From Cysteiniphilum litorale (GTDB lineage: Bacteria > Pseudomonadota > Gammaproteobacteria > Francisellales > Francisellaceae): a stretch of 32,316 nt of DNA. A program made the position numbers and the translations under genes. Where the stretch lies: positions 1 through 32,316 of the forward strand of contig NZ_QLIQ01000031.1 in assembly GCF_003428165.1 (NCBI RefSeq). Reading direction: 5' to 3'. Below are positions 16,254 through 25,822 of this stretch, piece after piece. Position 1 is the first letter of the stretch, and each line of letters begins with the position of its first letter. The notes beneath the pieces were generated by a model that saw only the letters and a list, made by a program, of their open reading frames with translations, did no database searches and was not told where the DNA came from.

Positions 16254-17516
16254 ATGGACAGATCAATCAATATGCTTAATAAAAATCAACGTAAAATTCT
16301 ATGGTTATCAAGCTTAGGTGGCATGCTTGAGTTTTATGATTTCATCATCTACGCACTACTTGCTGGCTATATATCGCAACTTTTCTTTCCGACGCATTCA
16401 GCAATCAACTCACTTTTAATTGCCTTTAGTGCTTATGCTGTTGGTTATTTTGCGCGTCCATTTGGCGGCATTATTTTTGGTCATTTTGGTGATAAATATG
16501 GGCGCAAGAAAACCTTTACCATTTCAATTTTGGTAATGGCGCTATCAACATTTATCATTGGTATTTTGCCAACCTATCAAAGCGTTGGCATGTTAGCGCC
16601 TATTTTATTGGTGATCTGTCGCATTGCCCAAGGCTTCTCTGTCGGTGGTGAAATTCCAGGCGCCATTACCTATGTCAGCGAATCAGCACCGGATAAAAAA
16701 GCCTTTATGACGGGTTTTGTCTTTTGTTTTTTAATTATTGGCGTTGCCATTGGTTTTATTGTTGAAGCACTTTTATTGCAATTTTTTAGCCATGAGCAGA
16801 TGCTTATGCATGTTTGGCGTGTGCCCTTTATTTTGGGTGGCATTTTTGGCTTTATTGCTTATTACCTACGTAAACAATTGATGGATATTGAGGACTTTCA
16901 ACCCTTTATCCAAAAAGAATACGCTTTACCAATTACCAAAGTCTTGCACACCCATGGCTGGAACTTAGTCTATACCACCATCATTGTCTCATTCGGTGCA
17001 TTATGCTTTGTGACCTTATTTTTATTACTTCCAGCGTATTTTGGCACTATTCTTAACTTGCATTTGAAAAATTTTGTGTGGATTAATAGCTTGGGCGTTA
17101 TTATTCTGTCAGTTTTATGTATCATCGTTGGTTTTTTTGCCGATAAAATCAATAGACAAGTGATTCTATTATTAACCACTATCATCACAATAATTGCCAG
17201 CTTTTTTATCTATCACATCTACATACAAAACCAAGATATTTACTTTGTTGCGATTGTCATCAGTGCAATTGTTTGCGCGTTATGCTGGGGCAATATCCCC
17301 GCAATGCTTATTGATGCTTTCAAACAAGATGTACGTTATAGCGGCATTGGTTTTGCATATAATTTAGGTTTTGCTGTTTTTGGTGGTTTAACACCTACGA
17401 TTGTTATTGCTGCCATTAAAGCCAGTGGCAACTTAATGGCACCTGCTTATGTCTTGGCTATTGGTGCCCTTATTACCCTTATTGCTATGCTGATTAATCG
17501 TATGATCAAAAAATAA
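16254..17516 (+). CDS. MFS metabolite:H+ symporter, ProP-like
   Basis: This inner-membrane carrier of about 420 residues has 12 predicted helices. The first is preceded by SLGGMLEFYDF, a hallmark of the metabolite:H+ symporter (ProP/KgtP/citrate) family. Motif A is GHFGDKYGRKK in the loop after helix 2, and RIAQGFSVGGEIPGA marks helix 4. The substrate is not evident; osmolytes, amino acids or organic acids are possible. The frame runs back to a TTG at 16224. ATG 16254 is chosen, with ATG 16272 (MLNKNQRK) almost equally likely; neither has a clear ribosome site. PriA starts 5 bases after its stop, so the two are probably co-transcribed. Confidence 0.85.
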   Translation: MDRSINMLNKNQRKILWLSSLGGMLEFYDFIIYALLAGYISQLFFPTHSAINSLLIAFSAYAVGYFARPFGGIIFGHFGDKYGRKKTFTISILVMALSTFIIGILPTYQSVGMLAPILLVICRIAQGFSVGGEIPGAITYVSESAPDKKAFMTGFVFCFLIIGVAIGFIVEALLLQFFSHEQMLMHVWRVPFILGGIFGFIAYYLRKQLMDIEDFQPFIQKEYALPITKVLHTHGWNLVYTTIIVSFGALCFVTLFLLLPAYFGTILNLHLKNFVWINSLGVIILSVLCIIVGFFADKINRQVILLLTTIITIIASFFIYHIYIQNQDIYFVAIVISAIVCALCWGNIPAMLIDAFKQDVRYSGIGFAYNLGFAVFGGLTPTIVIAAIKASGNLMAPAYVLAIGALITLIAMLINRMIKK

Positions 17517-17521
17517 TATTT

Positions 17522-19708
17522 ATGGCTATTGTTCGCGTTCTCGTACATGGTCCCTTTACGGATGGGCTTGATTATCTTTACTCTGTGTCAACACCACCAA
17601 TACCTTTCACTCGTGTTATTGTCCCACTTGGCACACGTAAGGTGATTGGTGTCATCAGTGAGATCAACCCTAAAGTCAGCTTACCCAAAGATAAACTTAA
17701 ATCCATTGTTAAAGTACTTGATCAAAAGCCGCTGCTATCAACACCAGCGATTGATCTGATTAAATGGCTTGCTCATTACTATCAGTGCACGTTGTATCAA
17801 AGCCTACGATTATCGCTACCAAAGCACTATTTGCAAAAAGAACAACCCGAATGCGCCAAACAAATTATTTATACCTTAAATAATACTGATCGTAATGATT
17901 TTAAACCTGCTAAAAATGCACATAAACAACATAAAGCGCTAGCCTTATTGCGTGAACATGGCAGTGTTTCGCATGATACCTTTATCAGTCATGAGATAAC
18001 ATTGACAACCATAAAGTCACTCATCAACAAAAATATCATCACACAATCAAAGCATAGGCTATTTCCAACAACTCACGCCACAACAGCAATAACACCGCGC
18101 ACATTGACTAACGCACAGCAAAGCGCTGTTGATGCGATTTGTCAGCATCTTCACCATTTTAAAACCTTTTTGCTTTTTGGTGTCACGGGAAGTGGTAAAA
18201 CAGAGGTGTATATTGAAGCGATTAAACCCGTGATTCAAAGTGGCAAACAAGTATTAGTTTTAGTGCCTGAGATCAACCTTACACCCCAAACGTTGATGCG
18301 CTTTGAGCAGAACTTTAATGAACCTATTGCAGCTATTCATTCGCAACTGACTGATCAGGCACGCTTTGAGCTGTTTGTTAAAGTCCAAAATGCTGAGATC
18401 AATATTATTATCGCAACACGCTCAGGTCTTTTATTTGACACGCCAAATCTTGGCATGATTATCGTTGATGAAGAGCATGACGCCTCTTATAAGCAACAAA
18501 ACATTCCTACCTATCACGCGCGCGATATTGCGATTGTCAAAGCGCAAAAATATAATATTCCGATTATCCTAGGTAGTGGCACGCCCTCTTTAGAAAGTTA
18601 TTATCATGCGTCAAATGGCAAGTATCATTTATTAACCTTAAAAAATCGTGCATTGAATCAAATTAGCAATCAAGTACATATTATTAACTTGCAAAAAAGT
18701 AAAACACAAGCGGGCTTGAGTCCAATATTGATTGATAAAATCAAACAGACGATTGCCAACAATGAACAAGTCCTATTATTTATTAATCGTCGCGGTTTTG
18801 CTCATAGCTTAATCTGTCAAGATTGCGGTTGGTGTGCTAACTGCAACCAATGCGAGAAACCATATACCTTACACACCAAGCCTCAGCATCTGGCATGCCA
18901 CTTTTGTGGCAAAGCACGTGAGATTATTCTGCAATGCCCTAATTGCCAATCACATAACTTATCAGACATTGGACAAGGTACTGAGAAACTAGAAGATGAA
19001 TTAACTGCACTCTTACCAAATGCCCATATCGCGCGCTTAGATCGCAGTTCAACACAAAAAAAAGGCGCACTTGAAGATGTGCTTAATGACATTAAATCAC
19101 AACATATTGATATCATCGTTGGCACACAGATGATTGCTAAAGGGCATGACTTTCAAAATGTTAGCCTTGTCGGTATTATCAATGCTGATGCAGGCTTTTA
19201 CAGTCAAGATTTTCATGCTGTTGAGAGAACCGCGCAATTGATTATTCAAGTCGCCGGCAGAACGGGACGAGGCAGTAAACCAGGGGATGTTTACATTCAA
19301 ACCTATCAACCAGATAATCCTATATTACAATTAATTCTACAGACCGATTATAAAAAATTCTTAGAGCATAGCCTTGAAACACGCAAGCTTCTTAGCTACC
19401 CGCCTTTTTCCTATCAGGCATATATTTACGCCCAAGCAAGTAAGACACAGACCTGCACGCATGCCTTGCAACAACTAAATCATGCACTTGTAAACTGTAA
19501 TGAACAAAAAAAATTACACTGTCAAATCTCGCATGTGCTACCTGCAATTAATATCAAACAAGCAGGACATTATCGCTTTATGTTGATGTTGACAGCGGGT
19601 ACACGCAAACAGCTTAAGCAACTGTTAAATGCGGTTAGTAATGATATTAAGCTTGCGCGTAAGAAAGTAAAAATTACAATCGATATCGACCCAATAGATA
19701 TTAAATAA
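17522..19708 (+). CDS. priA: Primosomal protein N' (replication-restart helicase PriA)
   Basis: PriA binds stalled forks and reloads the replicative helicase. The 728 residues match the family length. The N-terminal DNA-binding part (1 to about 105) begins AIVRVLVHGPF and contains LDYLYS. Walker A is GVTGSGKT at 220-227 and the DEEH box is at 316-319. The zinc domain has C432, C435, C438, C441, C444, C459, C462, C472 and C475, which includes the eight expected ligands. Helicase motif VAGRTGRG follows. The start ATG 17522 has little ribosome-site match and may depend on translation of the MFS gene 5 bases upstream. A strong terminator follows. Confidence 0.95.
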   Translation: MAIVRVLVHGPFTDGLDYLYSVSTPPIPFTRVIVPLGTRKVIGVISEINPKVSLPKDKLKSIVKVLDQKPLLSTPAIDLIKWLAHYYQCTLYQSLRLSLPKHYLQKEQPECAKQIIYTLNNTDRNDFKPAKNAHKQHKALALLREHGSVSHDTFISHEITLTTIKSLINKNIITQSKHRLFPTTHATTAITPRTLTNAQQSAVDAICQHLHHFKTFLLFGVTGSGKTEVYIEAIKPVIQSGKQVLVLVPEINLTPQTLMRFEQNFNEPIAAIHSQLTDQARFELFVKVQNAEINIIIATRSGLLFDTPNLGMIIVDEEHDASYKQQNIPTYHARDIAIVKAQKYNIPIILGSGTPSLESYYHASNGKYHLLTLKNRALNQISNQVHIINLQKSKTQAGLSPILIDKIKQTIANNEQVLLFINRRGFAHSLICQDCGWCANCNQCEKPYTLHTKPQHLACHFCGKAREIILQCPNCQSHNLSDIGQGTEKLEDELTALLPNAHIARLDRSSTQKKGALEDVLNDIKSQHIDIIVGTQMIAKGHDFQNVSLVGIINADAGFYSQDFHAVERTAQLIIQVAGRTGRGSKPGDVYIQTYQPDNPILQLILQTDYKKFLEHSLETRKLLSYPPFSYQAYIYAQASKTQTCTHALQQLNHALVNCNEQKKLHCQISHVLPAINIKQAGHYRFMLMLTAGTRKQLKQLLNAVSNDIKLARKKVKITIDIDPIDIK

Positions 19709-19738
19709 AACCCCGCGGGCGTGAGCCCGTGGGGTTTT
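19707..19738. terminator. Bidirectional intrinsic terminator between priA and pckA
   Basis: AAAACCCCGCGGGC (19707-19720) and GCCCGTGGGGTTTT (19725-19738) pair, with a single G-T type mismatch, around the loop GTGA. The stem has T-runs on both strands, so it can end both priA (plus) and pckA (minus). It overlaps the priA stop codon. Confidence 0.9.
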
Positions 19739-19768
19739 ATTCTACTTGTCCCTGATTTAAGCTATAAA

Positions 19769-21388
19769 TTAAACCAAGGCGTCAGACTTTGGGCCGTATT
19801 GCTCATACTTTTTGCCTAAGTCATTATTAGTAAACTTCTTGAAGTTATTGACAAACATCTCAGCAAGCTTCTGATATTGAGCATCATAGGCAGCTTTATC
19901 TGTCCACGTATTGCGTGGATTTAAAATATTACTGTCAACATCATGCAAAGCTTGCGGAATCTCAAAACCAAACATTTCATCTTTGCGTAATGGCGCATGA
20001 TCAATCGAACCATCAAGTACCGCATCAATGATTGCACGTGTATCTTTGATTGAAATGCGATGCCCTTTACCATAGCCACCACCCGTCCAGCCGGTATTAA
20101 CCAAATAAGCACTGGCACCATGTTCAAACATTTTCTTACCTAAAATTTCAGCATATTTTGTTGGGTGAAGTAATAAAAATGGTTGACCAAAGCATGATGA
20201 AAATACGGCTGTTGGCTCTTTAACACCTAGCTCAGTACCGGCAACTTTTGCCGTGTAACCGGATAAGAACTGATACATTGCCTGCTCAATCGATAGCTTT
20301 GATACAGGCGGTAGCACACCATAAGCATCACAGGTTAAGAAAATGATCTTAGTTGGGTGCCCTGCCTTAGATACAGGCTTAACAATATTATCAATATGGT
20401 AAATAGGATAAGAAACGCGTGTATTCTCAGTTTTTACATTTGATGCGAAATCAATGCTTTTATCATCGTTTAAAACCACATTCTCAAGTAATGCATCACG
20501 GCGAATCGCATGATAAATATCTGGCTCATTTTCTTTAGATAGGTTAATGGTTTTAGCATAGCACCCTCCTTCTAAGTTGAAGATGCCATCATGATCCCAA
20601 CCATGCTCATCATCACCGATAAGTTCACGCTTTGGATCAGCAGACAATGTTGTTTTGCCTGTACCTGATAGGCCAAAGAATAGTGCTGAGTCACCTTTCT
20701 TACCGACATTTGCAGAACAATGGAAAGAGCCGATTTCTTGCAATGGTAAAAAGTAATTCATCATCGAGAAAATACCCTTTTTGATCTCACCACCATACCA
20801 TGTACCACCGATTAAAGTCATACGCTCAGCGATATTAAATGCCACAAAAGTTTCTGAGTTTAAACCCCATTTTTGATAATCTTCACATTTCGTTTTGCAC
20901 GCATTTAAAATGGTCCAATCTGGGGTGAAATTTTTAAGCTCATCTGCTGTTGGGCGAATAAACATATTTTTAAAGAAATGCGCCATCCATGCAACCTCAG
21001 TCACCAAACGCACAGATAATCGTGTTTCAGGGTTAGCACCACAAAAACCATCCATAACATACAGTTTTTTATCATTAAGCTGTGTCGTTGACAATATTTT
21101 TAAATGCTGCCAGCTTTCAAGAGACAATGGCTTATTGTCTGAGCCATCTTTTGCCCACCAAACATTTTTCTTGGCTTCAGCCGTTTCAACGATAAATTTA
21201 TCTTTTGGTGAACGCCCTGTATATTTACCCGTATCTACAGCAACAGCACCAGTAGCTGTTTCAACCCCTTTTTCATACCCTTGAGCAGTTGCTGACGTTT
21301 CGTGATCATACAAGCCTTCATAAGAAATATTGTGAAATATTTCTTTTGTTTCATTAATTCCGCATTTTTTCAACTGATCAAGTAGCAT
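19769..21388 (-). CDS. pckA: Phosphoenolpyruvate carboxykinase (ATP)
   Basis: The enzyme converts oxaloacetate and ATP to phosphoenolpyruvate and CO2, the entry step of gluconeogenesis. From ATG 21388 it has 539 residues (E. coli 540). TGRSPKDKF near 57-65 binds substrate, the P-loop is GLSGTGKTT at 239-247, and the metal and phosphate site DDEHGW is near 259-264. The frame continues to 21436, but the added 16 residues are not family-like, and GGAG lies 11 bases before ATG 21388. It diverges from glnS and converges on priA with a shared terminator. Its presence fits growth on amino acids and peptides. Confidence 0.95.
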   Translation of the reverse strand: MLLDQLKKCGINETKEIFHNISYEGLYDHETSATAQGYEKGVETATGAVAVDTGKYTGRSPKDKFIVETAEAKKNVWWAKDGSDNKPLSLESWQHLKILSTTQLNDKKLYVMDGFCGANPETRLSVRLVTEVAWMAHFFKNMFIRPTADELKNFTPDWTILNACKTKCEDYQKWGLNSETFVAFNIAERMTLIGGTWYGGEIKKGIFSMMNYFLPLQEIGSFHCSANVGKKGDSALFFGLSGTGKTTLSADPKRELIGDDEHGWDHDGIFNLEGGCYAKTINLSKENEPDIYHAIRRDALLENVVLNDDKSIDFASNVKTENTRVSYPIYHIDNIVKPVSKAGHPTKIIFLTCDAYGVLPPVSKLSIEQAMYQFLSGYTAKVAGTELGVKEPTAVFSSCFGQPFLLLHPTKYAEILGKKMFEHGASAYLVNTGWTGGGYGKGHRISIKDTRAIIDAVLDGSIDHAPLRKDEMFGFEIPQALHDVDSNILNPRNTWTDKAAYDAQYQKLAEMFVNNFKKFTNNDLGKKYEQYGPKSDALV

Positions 21389-21421
21389 TTTTGTAAATTC
21401 TCCATTGTTTTGTGCATAAAT

Positions 21422-21450
21422 ATAATAATATGCCAAAGAAAAATGAACAA
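21422..21450 (-). promoter_or_regulatory. Candidate promoter of pckA
   Basis: On the minus strand, TTGTTC (21445-21450) and TATTAT (21422-21427) are 17 bases apart, 34 bases before ATG 21388. The -10 overlaps the unused upstream part of the reading frame, which supports the later start. Confidence 0.35.
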
Positions 21451-21500
21451 CCCACGCTAACCAACTTTATCAAAATTTTATCGCTTTACTAAGCTTGCTA

Positions 21501-21529
21501 TTGAGCTCGCTGATAAAGCACTTTACAAT
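21501..21529 (+). promoter_or_regulatory. Sigma70-type promoter of glnS
   Basis: TTGAGC (21501-21506) and TACAAT (21524-21529) are separated by exactly 17 bases. The -10 matches five of six consensus bases. Transcription would start near 21536 and give a leader of about 26 bases. Confidence 0.55.
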
Positions 21530-21561
21530 AACGCGGTTAGTTAAATAAACCTGAGCAAACA

Positions 21562-23220
21562 ATGTCTGAAACTGCACACAAGACCAATTTTATACGTAAT
21601 ATTATCGATAGAGATCTTGCTAACAATAAAACTCATGGTAAGGTGATTACACGCTTTCCACCAGAGCCTAATGGCTACTTACATATCGGGCATGCCAAAT
21701 CGATTTGCCTTAACTTTGGTTTGGCACTAGCTTACCAAAAAGGACCATGTCACTTACGCTTTGATGATACAAATCCAGCTAATGAAGAAGCAGAGTTTGT
21801 TGCAGCAATCAAAGAAGATGTTAAATGGCTTGGCTTTGATTGGGGAGATAATCTTTTTTATGCCTCTGACTATTTTGAAACACTCTACGCGCTAGCGGTT
21901 AAGCTAATTACAGAGGGTAACGCCTATGTTTGTGACTTAACAGCAGATGAAGTCCGCGCTCACCGCGGCACACTAACTGAAAGCGGTAAAGACAGTCCAT
22001 ATCGCCAACGCAGTGTTGAAGAAAATTTACAAAAATTTGAACAAATGCGTCAAGGCCTCTTTGATGAAGGCACGTGCACCTTACGCGCTAAAATTGACAT
22101 GAGTGCCGGCAATATAAATATGCGAGATCCAGCACTTTATCGCATTAAGAAAGTAACGCACCCGCATACTGGAGAGCTTTGGTGTATTTACCCTATGTAT
22201 GATTTCGCTCATGCTGCCTCTGATGCTATTGAGAGCATCACTCACTCACTTTGCACCCTTGAGTTCCAAGATCACCGCCCATTGTACGACTGGGTTGTTG
22301 AAAAGTGTGGATTTGAGAATAAACCTCAACAAATTGAATTTTCACGCTTGAATTTAAACTACACCATTACTAGCAAACGCAAATTAAAATATCTTGTTGA
22401 ACACAAGCTTGTTTCTGGCTGGGATGACCCTAGAATGCCTACTATTCGCGGATTACGTCGCCGTGGTGTGACACCTGCTGCTATTCGTCGCTTGATTGAT
22501 CTTGTCGGCATTTCAAAGCAAGACTCCATTACTGATTACAGCTTATTTGAAGAGGTCATTCGTGATGATTTAAATCAAACAGCTGAACGTCGCAATGCCG
22601 TATTAAAGCCGTTATTGGTTGAGATCGCTAATCTAGCAAACGAAGTACTCAATGTGCCGAATCATCCACAAAACCCTGATTTCGGACGCAGAGATATTAG
22701 CATTTCAAACCGTATTTATATTGAACAAGATGATTTTATGGAGCAATTAGAGAAAGGTCATAAAAAGCTCTCTTTAAATGGACGTGCGCGTTTATTAAAT
22801 GCCTATGTGATCGAATGCTATGACCTTGAAAAAGATCACTTGGGTAATATCGCCAAATTAAAATGTCGCTATTTACCAGAAACACTAGGTGGCAAAAAAC
22901 CAAGCGATGGTATCAAACCACAAGGGATGCTCCATTGGGTGGATGCTAATAACTGCATCAATGCTGAAATCAAACAATATGATCGCTTGTTCAACTGTGA
23001 AAACCCCGCTGCCTTAGACAATTTAGAGCAAGGCTTAAATCCACACTCTTTAGTGGTTATTAACAATGCCAAGCTTGAAGCTTCATTAGCACAAACTGAA
23101 GCCGAAACACGTTTCCAGTTTAATCGTTTAGGGTATTTTTGTGCTGATCAAGTTGAGCATAGCGCTAGCAATATTGTCTTTAATCAAATTGTTAATCTTA
23201 GAGATACTTGGGCAAGTTAA
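21562..23220 (+). CDS. glnS: Glutaminyl-tRNA synthetase
   Basis: GlnS charges tRNA-Gln directly with glutamine. The 552 residues match E. coli GlnS (554). The class I signatures are HIGH at 41-44 (PPEPNGYLHIGHAKS) and the KMSKS equivalent TSKRK at 270-274. The DFAHAASDAIE and CTLEFQDHRPLYDW stretches are typical of GlnRS rather than GluRS. The catalytic domain is followed by an intact C-terminal anticodon-binding region (about 340-552). The leader is short and the ribosome site weak. The stop lies one base from that of the convergent DOMON gene. Confidence 0.95.
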   Translation: MSETAHKTNFIRNIIDRDLANNKTHGKVITRFPPEPNGYLHIGHAKSICLNFGLALAYQKGPCHLRFDDTNPANEEAEFVAAIKEDVKWLGFDWGDNLFYASDYFETLYALAVKLITEGNAYVCDLTADEVRAHRGTLTESGKDSPYRQRSVEENLQKFEQMRQGLFDEGTCTLRAKIDMSAGNINMRDPALYRIKKVTHPHTGELWCIYPMYDFAHAASDAIESITHSLCTLEFQDHRPLYDWVVEKCGFENKPQQIEFSRLNLNYTITSKRKLKYLVEHKLVSGWDDPRMPTIRGLRRRGVTPAAIRRLIDLVGISKQDSITDYSLFEEVIRDDLNQTAERRNAVLKPLLVEIANLANEVLNVPNHPQNPDFGRRDISISNRIYIEQDDFMEQLEKGHKKLSLNGRARLLNAYVIECYDLEKDHLGNIAKLKCRYLPETLGGKKPSDGIKPQGMLHWVDANNCINAEIKQYDRLFNCENPAALDNLEQGLNPHSLVVINNAKLEASLAQTEAETRFQFNRLGYFCADQVEHSASNIVFNQIVNLRDTWAS

Positions 23221-23221
23221 T

Positions 23222-23788
23222 TTATTTAGGCAACTTTATCTCCGCACTAGCGCGATACTGATGATAACTAGTGAAATTCTTTGCGCCATTTTTGCCATAA
23301 GCCAAAATGATGGGAATATCTTCACCTTGAGTAAACGTATAATTATATTTAGCAGATGATGGCATCATTGGCAGTGTGAAACTAATGGTTGTTTGCCCTT
23401 TTTCCACTTTGCCTGAAATCAGTTTAACCTCTGGCGTACCGCCTAAAGATATAACACTCTTGTGTGGTGGACGTCCTTTCACCCCATACTCCTGTGATAA
23501 CTGCACTTTACCATCGGCATCAACATATCCCAACACCATCATCGCATCTACCATCGTATTGTTAACACCAAATCCGACGGCAACCCATCCCGTTGTCTTG
23601 GCACTTAATGTAAACTTGATATTTTTATCTGCTTGCAACTGATAAGACAAGTACATATTCTTCAAATGCAGTGAACACACACCCTCTTTGCACACCTCAT
23701 TAGGTACTTTGGCACCCGCAAATACAGCTGTCACCATCAAACTGCCTAGCAATACACCTCTTAATATTAATGTTAATTGTTTATCCAT
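23222..23788 (-). CDS. Secreted single-domain DOMON protein
   Basis: The 188-residue protein has a signal peptide (basic start MDKQ, hydrophobic 7-24, cleavage near VFAGA). The remainder looks like one DOMON beta-sandwich: TTGWVAVGFG in the first half, MVDAMMVLGYVDADGKV, and a C-terminal YHQYRAS with a histidine. DOMON domains bind haem or sugar and usually serve extracellular redox proteins. In haem-binding members the ligands are a Met in the first part and a late His; both types of residue occur here (the Met cluster near MMV, the His of YHQY), but their role is inference. C33 and C38 could form a disulfide. ATG 23788 follows AAGGA. Confidence 0.72.
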   Translation of the reverse strand: MDKQLTLILRGVLLGSLMVTAVFAGAKVPNEVCKEGVCSLHLKNMYLSYQLQADKNIKFTLSAKTTGWVAVGFGVNNTMVDAMMVLGYVDADGKVQLSQEYGVKGRPPHKSVISLGGTPEVKLISGKVEKGQTTISFTLPMMPSSAKYNYTFTQGEDIPIILAYGKNGAKNFTSYHQYRASAEIKLPK

Positions 23789-24189
23789 TGAACTTCCTTA
23801 TTTTAGTTAGCGTGATCTGCACCGTCATTTAAACACAGCAACTCTCGTAATACAATTACAGTAAACAGCAAAAACAGTACTAAAAGTTATCATACAAAAT
23901 GTATCAAATGATAAAGCCACTCAAAAATGAAGTAAATTTACACTTGTTTACTTATTTTCAGTTGATTTTAATCATAAAAGGATTTATAAATACTGCCAGA
24001 GCGGAAGAAGTTAAAACTTATATAATCTAGAGAGTTACGATGCATTATTACTAATTATGAGGCGTTGTAACTTTATTGATTTCTTGTTATATACCCATGT
24101 GAATCATTTTGCGGTGGTTAGTTGCAAAGTAGTTTGCGATGGGTATAACTTCCGATTCTACATATTATTAAAAATACGGGAGAAACTAC
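23789..24189. other. Spacer with candidate leader of the peptide transporter gene
   Basis: No gene is seen in these 401 bases. A perfect TATAAT lies at 24021-24026 without a good -35 box. If it is the promoter of the POT gene, the leader would be about 155 bases and would contain the stem-loop at 24086-24149. The part from 23789 to about 23990 is AT-rich and should also hold the promoter of the DOMON gene, which I could not define. Confidence 0.4.
24086..24149 (+). repeat. Stem-loop in the leader of the POT gene
   Basis: GTTATATACCCAT (24086-24098) pairs with ATGGGTATAAC (24139-24149), with 9 perfect base pairs (TATACCCAT/ATGGGTATA) and a two-base bulge. An inner hairpin GCAAA/TTTGC lies at 24124-24137. 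It could be a regulatory leader or a dispersed repeat; it does not match a riboswitch class I know. Confidence 0.5.
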
Positions 24190-25668
24190 ATGTCAAATGA
24201 GGTTATTGCCTCTAGAGGACTACCCAAACCATTTTGGGTAATCTGGGGAATCGAATTATGGGAACGCTTTGGTTATTATGCAACCCAAGCAATTTTAGCA
24301 CTCTACTTTGTAAGTCACTTAGGCTTTAGCCAAGAGCTAAGTATTTATACTTTTGGCTCTTTTTCAGCCTTTGTATATGGATTTGTTTGGGTTGGCGGCT
24401 ATGTTGGTGATAAATACCTAGGTGCCAAGCGTACCGTCGCACTTGGTGCTATTATTTTGCTCATATCATATGTTGCCTTAGCAATGTCAACTAAGGGCAC
24501 GATATTTTACGCGCTTGGCGGGATTATTGTCGGTAATGCGCTGTTTAAAGCAAATCCATCATCACTTATTTCTAAGTTATATGAAAAAGGTGACCCTGCT
24601 TTAGATGGTGCGATGACCTTATATTATATGGCAATCAATTTAGGTTCATTCGTTTCTATGCTAATTGCCCCAGTTGCCGCACAAGCTTTTGGCTGGGAAG
24701 CAGCCTTCTGGATCAGTGCTTTTGGCTTATTACTTGGTCTTTTAAACTACTTTGTCTTTTATAAAGTCTTAGGCTCTCTATCGACCGAAGCAGGCGCAAA
24801 ACCAATGATTTTCGGTCGTTTGATCACCATTATTGTTGCATCAATTGTTGCTGTTATTGTTTTTGGTAAACTGCTACCGCATACAGAAATTTGTTACACG
24901 ATTGTTTACATTGTTGTTGCAGGTGGTTTCTTATACTTCTTAAAAACCGCCTTAAGCTTAAAAGGCTCTGATCGCATTCGTATGCTTATCGCATTTCTTT
25001 TGATTCTTGAAGGGATTGTCTTCTTTGTTCTTTATAACCAGATGCCAACTTCGCTAACATTCTTTGCTGTGCACAATATCGATAACAACCTCTTTGGTTG
25101 GACAATTCCTGCAGCTTCTTACCAAGTTTTAAACCCACTGGTAATTATTATTGCCTCACCTATTTTGGCTGTGATTTATAGAAAACTACCAGGAACGCAC
25201 GTCACAAAATTCTGCTTTGGTATGACATTGTGTGGTCTTGCCTTCTTAGTGCTTTATTTACCACGTTTTACTGCTGCTGAAACAGGTCTTGCCTCACCTT
25301 GGTGGATGGTATTAACTTATACCTTGCAATCTACTGGTGAATTGTTAGTTTCTGGTTTAGGTGTTGCCATGGTTGCTGAGCTTTGCCCGCGCGCCATGTC
25401 TGGCTTTGTTATGGGTATTTGGTTCTTAACATCAATGTTAGCGGGTCCACTAGGCGCGTTTGTCGGTAATATGACTTCTCCACCAAGTGGTGTAACATTA
25501 AGCACATTGGAAAGTCTCCATGTCTATACAGGGGTGTTTGCACAAATCGGTATTGTTACCTTAATTATTGCCGCAATCATGTGGCTATCACGCCCAATTT
25601 TGAATAAGTACATCCATGATAAGAAAGAGATCACTAGTGATCATCAAATCAATGAAGTTATCAACTAA
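24190..25668 (+). CDS. Proton-dependent oligopeptide transporter (POT/PTR family)
   Basis: This 492-residue inner-membrane carrier takes up di- and tripeptides with protons. The proton-coupling motif is ELWERFGYY (ExxERF type) in helix 1, followed by the family sequence GGYVGDKYLGAKRTV between helices 2 and 3 and YMAINLGSFVSMLI in helix 4. About 14 helices are predicted, as in bacterial DtpA-like proteins. Conserved substrate-site residues beyond these were not checked one by one. A GGGAGAAA ribosome site precedes ATG 24190. A MITE-like repeat begins 22 bases after its stop. Confidence 0.92.
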   Translation: MSNEVIASRGLPKPFWVIWGIELWERFGYYATQAILALYFVSHLGFSQELSIYTFGSFSAFVYGFVWVGGYVGDKYLGAKRTVALGAIILLISYVALAMSTKGTIFYALGGIIVGNALFKANPSSLISKLYEKGDPALDGAMTLYYMAINLGSFVSMLIAPVAAQAFGWEAAFWISAFGLLLGLLNYFVFYKVLGSLSTEAGAKPMIFGRLITIIVASIVAVIVFGKLLPHTEICYTIVYIVVAGGFLYFLKTALSLKGSDRIRMLIAFLLILEGIVFFVLYNQMPTSLTFFAVHNIDNNLFGWTIPAASYQVLNPLVIIIASPILAVIYRKLPGTHVTKFCFGMTLCGLAFLVLYLPRFTAAETGLASPWWMVLTYTLQSTGELLVSGLGVAMVAELCPRAMSGFVMGIWFLTSMLAGPLGAFVGNMTSPPSGVTLSTLESLHVYTGVFAQIGIVTLIIAAIMWLSRPILNKYIHDKKEITSDHQINEVIN

Positions 25669-25690
25669 ATATATTTCCTAAATTCAAGTC

Positions 25691-25822
25691 ATAAGTGCCT
25701 ATACACATATTATCAGGTGTTTTTTAGATTCTCGGATCAAGTCCGAGAATAACTGCAAGTCGTCATGTTCGGGCATGAGCTGAATATCCATGATGACCAA
25801 TAAGCCATTGCTTAGTACTTAT
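25691..25822 (+). repeat. MITE-like repeat, copy 3
   Basis: It has the same orientation as 14311-14442, with the first hairpin intact (ATTCTCGGA/TCCGAGAAT, 25728-25750) and the second decayed (GGGCATGAGCTGAAT). The right end, AGTACTTAT, contains the TAA stop of putP at 25819-25821 on the minus strand. The repeat separates the convergent POT and putP genes. Confidence 0.75.

Noticed and set aside
20895-21284. Plus-strand 129-residue frame inside pckA
   Set aside because: It is antisense to conserved PckA sequence, has no ribosome site and resembles no family.
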